Part shown: piece by piece, positions 10,601 to 18,299 of the stretch
Numbering within the stretch: position 1 is the first letter of the stretch
Layout: every line of letters begins with the position of its first letter
Source of the DNA: Saccoglossus kowalevskii
Taxonomy: Eukaryota > Hemichordata > Enteropneusta > Harrimaniidae
Assembly (NCBI RefSeq): GCF_000003605.2
Contig: NW_003128868.1
Coordinates: forward strand, 326,443 to 345,712
Direction: 5' to 3'
DNA length: 19,270 nucleotides
The notes under the pieces: model-generated
Told to the model about the DNA's origin: nothing
What the model saw: the letters and a program-made list of their open reading frames with translations, nothing else
The model's database searches: none
Made by a program: the position numbers and the translations under genes

Positions 10601-12144
10601 TTCCACAGCACCATAATGGCTGTCACACGCAACGTAATATTACAGATGAGGTTTCAACTGGTACTGGTATTATTATACTCTGCAAACACCAAGTACAATA
10701 ACGCGGTAAAACTCCACTACTCCAATGACTAGATACTTAAACTCCAATACAATTCAACGAGATCTCCGATCTGAACTCAGTGCTGAATAACTCCCCTATA
10801 TATACTCCCACTGTCTATATATAGACCTTTACATCAGCATACATAATGAGGGTTTTGAATAAAGGCATCCGTTTGTTATTATGTGAGCGTTATCAATGTT
10901 GCTAAATAATACACAATTTACATCTTTAAGACTTTGTGCCTTTTTAACGTTGCTGACGACGAGGGACGTCATCGGAGAGGCAAACTATCTAAACACGATT
11001 CTTACAGATTAAATTGTGATCAATCTATAATTTATGTACTTATGTGAAATTCACATATCTTCTTAAACGTCGTAAATCAATATTAATTTCTTTTGTGACC
11101 ATTTTAAGAATATGTTATTGAATTGAATTTTCGAACAACAGGTCACGTGATCACAAGTGGTTTACGTGTACTTCCCTTCTTCTCTGTTACAAGGCTATTG
11201 GACGCAACACATACATAGTTCTCACCCAGGTTCGACTTTACTTCATTGTTGTATCAAACTTCGTGTACAATTTTCACGGAACTCACCTGACTGAGAGGGT
11301 CCGGTGTTCTTGCTGTCAATGACCCAATGTAAATACCGTGAGGCATCATGGGCCGGGGATAATCAAATGCAAAATCAGAACAAAAAAGTACTAACTCCGC
11401 ATTTCCACATAAACTTCTGTATGAAAGCTCTGGTCGAATGTTATGCCTTTGTTGTACAATTTTGAAAGGTTTTAACACAACAAACTCAAGTATTGCAGCC
11501 GATGCAAGGTATGCAAATACATTGTTCAGTCTCTGAGGAAACGTCATCTTATCTGAGTATCCTGTCGTTACAGCTGGTATATATGCAGGGTTTGACGTCA
11601 AACCATGAATTAAATCGTCTATCATCGGTAACGGTCTTGCAGTAGAGACACTGATGAACGGTACACGCAATATGTCAACAATAAGAGCGTAGCCTGGGTT
11701 GAAGACATTGGCAAAAATTAGATCAAAGTTCGAGGCATTCAAGCGTTCTATGAGTTTACCGTCTTCAATAAAGGCATTCGTTTCTTCTGCCATAACTTCA
11801 AAAACGCGAAGCGCCTCCAAAATAGATGGCATGATTTGTGTACTTTTTGTGAGTATGTCGTATTCAACAGGCGTATCACTGAAGCCGCATTCATACTCTT
11901 CAAAATTCATAAATGTTCGTTGTTGTTTCATCAACCCTGCAAATCTTTGGTAGAATAGGTCATTTATCAAAACGGTTACGTTGTGACCTCTCATGGCAAA
12001 GAGTTCTCCAAATCTCGATATGGTAACGTAGAAATTTCCCGCCGAGGGACCTGGCAAAATTAGGATGTTGCAGCACAAGACTGAAGAGATCGCACACGCT
12101 GTAACAACAGCACTGAACCATTGGGTGTTGGAAAATGTAACCAT
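7411..12144 (-). CDS. UDP-glucuronosyltransferase-like membrane protein (4 coding exons, 528 aa)
   Basis: UGT (GT1) enzymes transfer a sugar from a UDP-sugar to lipophilic acceptors at the lumenal ER face. The exons join as 12144-11287, 9730-9511, 8054-7835 and 7699-7411 through GT-AG introns of 1556, 1456 and 135 bp, giving 1587 nt including TGA. Residues 1-25 look like a signal peptide. RGHNVTVL lies at 52-59. The donor site is complete: W352, Q355, H370, G372, N374, E378, D394 and Q395, in WIPQNDLLGHP, HGGINGINEA and FGDQ. DAAVFWIEH is at 454-462, a membrane span at about 485-503, and the C-terminus KKEQ is a dilysine ER-retrieval motif. The length is typical of the family. The start is ATG 12144 (A at -3, G at +4), because the upstream in-frame extension lacks ATG and meets a stop. 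The catalytic His and Asp positions both carry Asn (N37, N146), so acceptor chemistry may be altered. The family call is very secure; substrate and sugar are unknown. Confidence 0.95.
7835..8054 (-). CDS. UGT coding exon 3 (donor-binding core)
   Basis: The acceptor is CAATAG|GTCACCC, whose first two bases complete the split Gly360 codon. The donor is CCTAG|GTAAGG in phase 2. The exon encodes HPNTKAFIGHGGINGINEA and VATFGDQ, which carry the UDP- and sugar-contacting residues H370, N374, E378, D394 and Q395. The open frame upstream of 8054 is intron read-through. At 220 nt it equals the vertebrate UGT exon 4 length as I recall it. Confidence 0.94.
9069..9182 (-). pseudogene. Intron 2 mini-ORF with signal-peptide-like start (possible first-exon relic)
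   Basis: A 37-codon frame starts MVLWNACQLIVSLIICQSF and stops at 9069. Its first 41 nt (9182-9142) match 10614-10574 at roughly 88%, including the ATG and the hydrophobic run. It lies on the UGT strand. A Met plus hydrophobic segment is what a UGT first exon begins with, so a relic is possible, but no downstream UGT motif follows. It is too short for a confident call. Confidence 0.3.
9511..9730 (-). CDS. UGT coding exon 2 (start of sugar-donor domain)
   Basis: The acceptor is CCTCCGTAG|GAATGG and the donor CTAG|GTAATA, leaving 73 codons plus one base (phase 1). The translation runs from EWTEFVESAEEGIVVFTLGS to KLSSWIPQNDLL, the first half of the UGT signature, including W352 and Q355. There are no internal stops. 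The 220 nt equal the sum of vertebrate exons 2 and 3 (132 + 88 nt, from memory), so this looks like the fused ancestral form. Confidence 0.93.
10230..10614 (-). pseudogene. Intron 1 decayed open segments (possible alternative UGT first exon)
   Basis: An ATG at 10614 starts MVLWNVCMLIVSLIFK, signal-peptide-like and related to the segment at 9182. After stops, an open stretch from about 10460 to 10274 reads VVPTDEFHFDCDWFELFM, then GIIKLIAETFQLVDNW. A one-base shift past its TGA gives YELIFDGMQHVGLDKSYVYQ, followed by GTGTGC, a possible donor. Spacing of hydrophobic residues is reminiscent of UGT acceptor domains, but no diagnostic motif is present. At most it is a heavily deleted first exon. 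Confidence 0.28.
10797..10826 (-). promoter_or_regulatory. TATA-rich, promoter-like palindromes in intron 1
   Basis: TATATATA at 10797-10804 and the 14 bp palindrome GTCTATATATAGAC at 10813-10826 lie about 185-210 nt upstream, on the minus strand, of the MVLW start at 10614. They could be a relic promoter. TATA-like words are frequent in AT-rich DNA, so support is weak. Confidence 0.25.
10876..11118 (+). repeat. Dispersed 0.45 kb repeat, copy B (half length)
   Basis: It matches the first 245 bp or so of copies A and C, from TTATGTGA.CGTTATCAATG to TTTAAGAATATGTTAT, then diverges. It lies in UGT intron 1, about 170 bp beyond the end of exon 1. Confidence 0.85.
11287..12144 (-). CDS. UGT coding exon 1 (signal peptide and acceptor-binding domain)
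   Basis: This exon has 286 codons and ends in phase 0 at CAG|GTGAGT, a perfect donor. It encodes the signal peptide and the whole variable N-terminal half, closing with the IYIGSLTARTPDPLSQ stretch that precedes the donor domain in UGTs. Two N-glycosylation sequons are visible (N55-V-T and N136-A-S). A single large first exon of about 860 nt is the usual UGT arrangement. The open frame runs on past 11287 to 11254, but that tail is intron. Confidence 0.94.
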
Positions 12145-12178
12145 TTTGGCAGCGATCTTCAAGGCCACTGTATGTCAA

Positions 12179-12208
12179 TCAAACATGTTGTTGAGACTGA
12201 CAAGTCAT
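12179..12208 (-). promoter_or_regulatory. Short upstream ORF in the presumed UGT 5' leader
   Basis: An ATG at 12208-12206 opens a nine-codon frame (MTCQSQQHV) that ends in TGA at 12179, 35 nt before the UGT start codon. If the leader begins further upstream, this would be a uORF able to lower translation. The transcription start is unknown, so its inclusion in the mRNA is inferred. It sits exactly at the edge of a dispersed repeat copy. Confidence 0.35.
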
Positions 12209-12653
12209 GAAGTTAAATATTATGTGAACGTTATCAATGTTAGATAATACCCAATTTACATCTTTTAGACTTTGTGCTTTTAAACGTTGCTGTCGATGAG
12301 GAACGTTATCGAAGAGGCAAACTATCTGAACACGATTCTTACAGATTAAATTGTGATCAGTCTATAATTCATGTACTTATGTGAAATTCACCCTATCTCC
12401 TTAAACATCGTAAATCAATATTAATCTCTTTTGTGGCTATTTTAAGAATATGTTATGACCATTATTTCATATGTTATGTTTATTACAAAGTAATATGCAG
12501 CAGAATAACATTGGCATTGTTTGTAACATATTATGCATATGAAGAAAGTAGATCTTTCTAAAGGTGAGCTTTCAGTCATTAACATAAATATTACAGAGTA
12601 TGATTTGAATGTGCTTACTCAGTAACCGTTATGCCTTTTCTCAGAGGTAGTTT
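12208..12653 (+). repeat. Dispersed 0.45 kb repeat, copy C, next to the UGT start
   Basis: A full-length match to copy A (2526-2974), roughly 85-90% by eye. It ends 64 bp before the UGT start codon, so it probably overlaps or forms the proximal promoter. With copy B it brackets exon 1 in direct orientation. Confidence 0.87.
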
Positions 12654-13440
12654 CAGTCGATTTGTGACATGTTAAACCCATTGTTCTCCCGGATTTTGTT
12701 TCTAACACGGGTGAGCACGTCTGGATTCTTTTTGAGATTGATTTATTACATGCAAAACCTCGTGATAGTTGTGACAGAAACACTGCATGAAAATCATGGC
12801 CTGAAAGGAATGTGTCAAGTGTGACCTTTCTTAGAGAGTATATAAGTATAAGTGTTTTCACGAGCTCCCTTAATAGTATTAAATCGTACCCAAATATAGA
12901 ATATATCGACTATATCAATATGGCGGCGCCCAGGCACCTTGCGTGTCATTTTTAGAGAAAAAAACTATCCTAATATTTGAGATGTCTTGAATTGAATAAA
13001 TAAATATTGAAACTATTGATACTTTACAATTCCTTCAGTTTCTTGTGCCCGTTCTTCAGTCAGACTAATCTAATGTGTATATAGCTCTACATAGTATATA
13101 TTCTGAAATTACTGTGTAATAAAACTTAATTTTTAAGACTAGCTTAGCCTTAGAGTCACTGTTTCCGCCCAAAATGGCATTGCCCAATCACAGAAAAGAT
13201 CGGACAATAGTATATCAACATACGCTATATCACAATACAACTGGTACATTGACCGAATACAGGAAACATACACACAACTTGAAAAAAACTATTGTTGTAG
13301 GACAAAAAAGAAAAGTTAAAAGTTCCAAGCTCAATATATATTTGTTATGCAGCATAATACTGAGGATCTGGATGGGAGACTGTAAAACCAAGCAAATAGA
13401 TTGACTGCCAAACACAGTTGTCATCCTAATCTGTCTAAAC
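12654..13440. other. Stretch without a recognisable gene
   Basis: Short frames of 60-80 codons occur on both strands with no recognisable motifs. This may include distal regulatory DNA of the UGT gene, but nothing in the sequence shows it. Confidence 0.5.
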
Positions 13441-13500
13441 TTAATATCAATGAAGTCATAAATAATATTGACCCAGTTTTGTGGAATTTTGTTTTTCTTC
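13441..13500 (+). pseudogene. Short open stretch, possibly a retroelement relic
   Basis: A frame reads LNINEVINNIDPVLWNFVFL then LTK and a stop. The wording is protein-like and faintly recalls repeat-encoded proteins of marine invertebrates, but I cannot name a family. Confidence 0.2.
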
Positions 13501-13617
13501 TCACAAAATGAAATGTTGAACGAGTGGAAATATTCAGAGAAAAATGTCTTGGGGCAATATATGGCGTTTTACAAAGAATCATCCACAGATAATAATAACA
13601 GTGCCACAGTTAATAAT

Positions 13618-13697
13618 ATTAGAAGGAATGTTTGTAATACAAAGTGCACCTATCCGTATTAGAAGGAATGTTTGCAATACAAAGTACACCTATCCGT
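13618..13697. repeat. 40 bp tandem duplication, two copies
   Basis: ATTAGAAGGAATGTTTG.AAT at 13618 is repeated at 13658. Each unit is 40 bp, ends CACCTATCCGT, and the two differ at two positions, so the duplication is recent. Confidence 0.92.
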
Positions 13698-13699
13698 AC

Positions 13700-14300
13700 A
13701 TATCATAAACATTCCATGACTATTTCTTTATCTCATCCTATTCCAGCTTCTTAATTAGCAGAAACACCTAGAGATTGGAGGGGCCTGGAGAAAGCAAACT
13801 GTAAAGTTTATGATATAAAATATAAAGTTGTGAATGATAAGTGAAATTTTTCACCCTTTCAAACTGCTTTATTCTGTACCTCGTCTAGTAAGCAATCTAG
13901 TACCCTCCCAAAATATTTAGTATGTTTACGTGGAGCTGTTCTTTCTAAGGGGACATACTTTCAAGGCGTCCGTGGCCAGTAATATGGCCGGAGTTTGTGG
14001 ATCAACCTGCGATCATTGTGTCACGATTTCGACTAAGAGCCAATGGTTGACAAATTCCCATATGTTTCCCGGGTTGAACTATTACCAAATAATGACACAA
14101 ATGTATAGGATAATATATTTTCATTTCATTTATAGTACTTGTGAATAAACCATTAATATGGCCATGAACATATAAATGAATTCACACAACTCAAATATAT
14201 AGATAAAGTTACATTAAAAATAATATGCTATATAAGTACAGAAAATAATAGGGTCTACTTATCAAATAAATGTCAAGTATATTCCAGCTGGTCCGAATGT
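13700..14300. other. Stretch without a recognisable gene
   Basis: A 72-codon plus frame (13930-14148) has no recognisable motif. I see no repeat or RNA gene. Confidence 0.45.
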
Positions 14301-14516
14301 CTAACGAATCTCCACAACGTGGCCGGTCTTTGATATATCACGAAACTTGTAGAGCGACTTTCCTTCGTCTTGATATTGCGTACAGGTACGGACTTCGGAC
14401 GACTTGGAACGACTTGAAACTACCCACGTCGACGTCAAACCAATAAGTAAGCAAAATCCACAGCTTTCTTGTGCAAAGCATTGTGGATTAAAAAACGTCA
14501 CCAACGGCCAAAACCA
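14301..14516 (-). CDS. 72-codon ORF with a glutathione-peroxidase-like segment (tentative)
   Basis: From an ATG at 14516 the frame reads MWFWPLVTFFNPQ, a hydrophobic segment CGFCLLIGL, then CTQYQDEGKSLYKF and SKTGHVVEI. The spacing S-[IL]-Y-x-F-x6-G-x2-V-x-[ILF] matches the opening of the glutathione peroxidase fold as I recall it (for example SIYDF then DGNDVSL). A preceding Cys fits secreted forms. The catalytic exon (NVA.[CU]G) was not found on this strand to the left, and the frame ends in TAG with only a weak GTTAGA donor. It may be a lone exon, a relic or chance. Confidence 0.22.
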   Translation of the reverse strand, partial: WFWPLVTFFNPQCFAQESCGFCLLIGLTSTWVVSSRSKSSEVRTCTQYQDEGKSLYKFRDISKTGHVVEIR

Positions 14517-15845
14517 CATCTAACCAGATACAGTGGAGGGCGCTATTGAATTGAATTTAATTTCTAAACCAAAATACATTTAAATCTTTCTGTATTATTT
14601 TACAATTAATTTATGCCTTACATAACACTTGTCTTATATTGGTTACATCCACCCACATTAGGGCAATTGTTTCTCATATGGCGACCCATGCCGCTGGGCT
14701 TTGTGTAATATTACTTGGACAGGGCATACTCCTGAGGGTTGTTTGAGGCACAATGCCTCTCATGGAAGAAGGAATTTCCACAAAGCCCATTAATTTTCTG
14801 AGCTATGCAGATGTGCATGCAAAATATACACTTGAAACAGAATATTTGCCCTGTAATGCTAAATGAGTATGATGGTTTGTAGGATATGTGCTAAAAACCA
14901 TCCAAACCGGACGTGGATATGGATTCACTTTATCGACCTGCTGGGCAGCCACAGCCAGTATTTTTGGGAAAACATGTGGTGCTACATTGGGCAAATATAC
15001 TACTAATATCTTGTCACTTGAATCAAATATATTAAAGATTGAGTGCTCTGTGGGAATATACTAATTCAGCTGTCTTTGTTCTCTAATTGGGGCACCCCCT
15101 CGTCTATATTGTCCACCAAAACATGGGTATATAACACAAAAGCCGGGAGTCCTTTGCCAACAATTTTCACATTTTCTGGAAAATGAAGCTTACACTTTTG
15201 GCGGAGACATTGACATTTGGATACGGTCAATTGTGGCTTTCGGGCTAATTTATTGCAGCTATATTTTACTACTGAAAGGTCTCACAAGTTCTTTGTGACA
15301 GTTAACTAGTTTGCTAAGATGGTAAAATGCTATGCCAAAAAATGTTATGCCACAGGAACTGGTGGCTGGAAAGCAAATTGAATTCACGCCACTGTAAACA
15401 CATATACTGACAATTTAAAACCGTCTTTTGTTGCTCCAGACCCCAACCACATCCACCTCAATGACCATGTTCTCAGTTACCACGATAGTTCCTACCCCCC
15501 CCCCCCCCAACAAGACTGACCATGTTGCTGTATGGTTGTCTCCAGTTTACCATATTATATTGGTGCAACTGTGTCTAGTAGCATTGGTTCTGGCATTATG
15601 GTTGACAGCTGCTTCTGTTGAGATCCTCAAAATGACTAGCTGCGCAGGTAGTGGTGGTCTCAAACTAATTTTCTCATATCGAACCAGAAGATTACATGCC
15701 CCTGCTCAGTGAATGCCCTTTCTCCATAAATACAACATTCTAAATAATGTCAGCCATGTAGACATGACGACCTTGAAAAAGGGAAACCTGACAATCAGCA
15801 AGTTCTTATTTTGTTCCGTCGAAAGCAGCCTTAAAACCAGAAAAT
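14517..15845. other. Intergenic stretch with scattered open segments
   Basis: No gene is supported. It contains a nested inverted repeat at 14696-14788, an unassigned ATG-less open stretch at 15281-15066 on the minus strand, and a run of 14 C at 15495-15508. Short frames at 14803-14994 (minus) and 15428-15712 (plus) have no recognisable family. Confidence 0.45.
15495..15508. repeat. Homopolymer run of 14 C
   Basis: An uninterrupted C14 run in otherwise AT-rich DNA. Its length is likely polymorphic or uncertain in assembly. Confidence 0.95.
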
Positions 15846-15849
15846 GCAG

Positions 15850-16714
15850 CAGCAACTGTTAAATCAGAATAAGTCTACTAATGTAGTGAGCTGGGTCATT
15901 CCCAAGGTCGACGCATTACTGTTCGCCAAATAGCCAAGAGGTCAATATTAGTAGAGGGTCCGTGTTAAATATCATTCATGACCTTTTGCATATGCATAAG
16001 GTGTCTGCCAGATGGATTCCCAGGTTGCTCACAGCTTTCCAGAAGCAAGAACGAGTGGTCGAGGATGAATTTGGAGATGTGCCAAGAAAAGTTTTTCAAA
16101 AGACTAATTACACAGGATGAAACTTGGGCCCATGATGACTCGATTCAGAGACCAAAGCCCAGTCAATGCAATGGAAGCACTTGGACTCACCACCTCCAAA
16201 GAAGGCAAGGGTGCAGCCCTTTGCTGGCAAGGTCATGCTCACAGTCTTATGGGACCAGGACGGAGTTGTGAGGATCCTATTACGCTTCACTTTTGATGAA
16301 ATCAAAATCAAGTGACGGTCAAGATCAGCAAAGGTATTCTCCTCCTACAGGACAATGTTCGGTCCACAACTCGCATGTCGTCAGATCAGAAGCACGAGGG
16401 TGTGGCTATGAAATCCTTCCCCATCCCCCTTACTCTCCTGACCTCTTACTTTCATCTCTTCCCAGCCATGAAGTTGTTTTTGAAAGGAAAGCGTTTCCCA
16501 GATGATGCACCTTTGATTTCTGAAGTTACAACATGTTTGGAGGACCAACCTGGGGTGTTCTACAAAAATGGTGTTCAGAGCTACATCAAACGATGGGAGA
16601 AATGCATAACTCTGGGTGGTTCCTATGTAAAGAAATACTAATAACTGTGCCAAGTTTCATTAATCTCCTGCTATGGGAAATGGGTCAGGGGCATTACTCA
16701 TTGAACGCCCCTCG
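15850..16714 (+). mobile_element. Mariner-like transposon, 5'-truncated and frameshifted
   Basis: Transposase segments appear in order across all three plus frames. These are GHSQGRRITVRQIAKR (about 15890), ISRGSVLNIIHDLLHMHKVS and ARWIPRLLT (15945-16040), and FFKRLITQDETWAHDD (16095). SMQWKHLDSPPPKKARVQPF and VMLTVLWDQDGVV (16155-16270), ISKGILLLQDN (16320), YEILPHPPYSPDL, and LKGKRFPDD through RWEKCITLGGSYVKKY follow, with a stop at 16641. The order and motifs are those of mariner transposases, with catalytic Asp residues in DETW and LLLQDN. A terminal repeat, CGAGGGGCGTTCAATGAGTA as read from the outside, ends at 16714 next to a TA. No matching left end was found. It has at least four frame changes and a deletion, so it is inactive. 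Confidence 0.88.
16312..16641 (+). pseudogene. Mariner transposase, C-terminal part
   Basis: The longest surviving frame of the element runs from ISKGILLLQDN to RWEKCITLGGSYVKKY then TAA. In its middle the correct reading slips into another frame, where CGYEILPHPPYSPDL is read, and then returns. At least two compensating indels are therefore present. The region between the WDQDGVV and ISKG motifs is shorter than in intact relatives. Confidence 0.85.
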
Positions 16715-17525
16715 TATAATATACAAATTGTTCTATAAAGGACAAAAAAATGATAAAATAAAAAAAAGTGACTGGCATGTTTTTTACAAGAAGAGCTTTC
16801 AGGATATGGACATCAATTACTAATATCAAGATTTTAAAACTACTACTAATTACTATAAATCTTGCTAATTAAAACAATAGCTGCTACAATATGATTTGTC
16901 CAGAATAGATGCTACTACTTGTCGATGCCAGTTTGTTTGCAAATTTAAAGCATAAGGCTTGCTGTAACCACACTTTGAAAAACGGAAATTTTACAGAAAT
17001 ATAAATCTCAAATGGGAGAAAAAATAAAACTGCATTGCTAACAGAGCAAATAGGATATATGTGATGTTTTATTAAATTATTTTAAATTAGGCAGCAGTAA
17101 AACGCTATAATTTTCTTTCCACGCTTGTATCGCATTACTGCTCGGTGGCTCTGTCCACCTGATCAAGTCTGCATATATATATTACTTAAATACAAGCTAC
17201 ATGACGTTTATCTATTACTTCCTAAATCAGATGAACTGTATATATGCCTATAAATTGCTGTTTTAAGAAATCGATGCACTAACAATTACACAATCAAAAT
17301 TAGAATTGACGAACACATCACGATGGTGTGACAGAATCGAATACACTATTCGACACGTCGCAACAGTCAGAGCAGGCACTCACATGACAGAGTGCTATTA
17401 TAGCTAGATAGTACATACAGCTTGGCATTAAGACAAAATATTATTAATTATTATTCATATTATTAAATTCTTTTCAACAAATATGTCAATTGAATATTGT
17501 AAAAAAAATAGGAAATTATTAGTTT
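16715..17525. other. AT-rich spacer between mariner and LINE relics
   Basis: No coding region, RNA gene or clear repeat is visible in this spacer. Confidence 0.5.
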
Positions 17526-17528
17526 TTA

Positions 17529-18295
17529 GCCTTTGATTCAGTTTGGTGAGAAGGGCTGTTATATTAACTTCTTCGGTTAGGTGTGGGAGGAAATGTTTAT
17601 AAGGCTATTAAAGCTATCTATAAAAACACCAAATAAAGTATTAAATTGAGAGCAGGGATTGCTTTATATTTCAATTCATACAGAGTGGTAAAACAAGGGT
17701 GCAAGCTTAGTCCTCAATTTATTAATATTTTTGTTAATGGAATATGTGATGATAATATAAATTTGGATTCTGTAGATTTAAAAGGCTTGAATCTCAAATG
17801 CTTGTTATGTGTTGATAACTTATTATTTTCTACAACCCAGGAGGGGTTACAAAGTTCATTGATACAGTCCAAAATTACTGTAACAATTGGCATTTATAAG
17901 TAAATATTAACAAAAGCAAAATCATTATTTTCAATGGACTAGGTAAACACGTTTTGTGTTGGATGCTACGAAATTACATTGTGTTAATTCTTATAAATAC
18001 CTTGGCATTGGTTTTCAATCAAATGGAAAGTTTCATAATGCTCTTTCTATGCTACGGAACAAAGCACAGAAAGTACTGTTTAGGGTGTACAAACCCATTA
18101 TAAACCCATGGCTGTATATGGGGCTGACGTGTGGGGAGGAGTTATGCTGGGCATCTACAGTAGGTCTGGTAAAAAAAAAAAACGTACAGTAGACAATTAG
18201 TAGATAAATTAATTCCGAAAAACTTCTGTAAAGTAGTTCTGGGCAGGCACAGAAAATCATCTAATGACTCATGTAGTGGTTAATTAGGTCAATAT
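17529..18295 (+). pseudogene. LINE reverse transcriptase relic 1
   Basis: Non-LTR reverse-transcriptase motifs occur in order with frame changes. They are AFDSVW (17529), GVGGNVYKAIKAIYKN, YRVVKQGCKLSP with INIFVNGI, LLCVDNLLF (about 17800), INKSKIIIFN, LDATKLHCVNSYKYLG and YGADVWGG. A tail of FCKVVLGRHRKSS with a stop follows near the end. The catalytic YADD box has become CVDN, losing one metal-binding Asp, so the copy is dead apart from its frameshifts. It lacks upstream domains. The clade is not assigned. Confidence 0.85.
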
Positions 18296-18299
18296 CTAA

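Noticed and set aside
10855-10875. AATAAAGGCAT.CGTTT word also present in UGT exon 1 near 11767
   Set aside because: Only about 18 matching bases with no extension. Chance cannot be excluded, so it is not counted as an exon 1 duplicate.
11254-11286. Continuation of UGT exon 1 past SQ
   Set aside because: This is read-through into intron 1 after a perfect CAG|GTGAGT donor. Exon 2 resumes the family sequence in phase.
12145-12168. Eight-residue N-terminal extension of the UGT
   Set aside because: It begins with GTG, not ATG, and the frame is closed just upstream by TGA. The ATG at 12144 has good context and starts the signal peptide.
15428-15712. 94-codon plus frame spanning the C14 run
   Set aside because: It depends on a homopolymer for its frame, has no known motif, and the run encodes only a proline tract.
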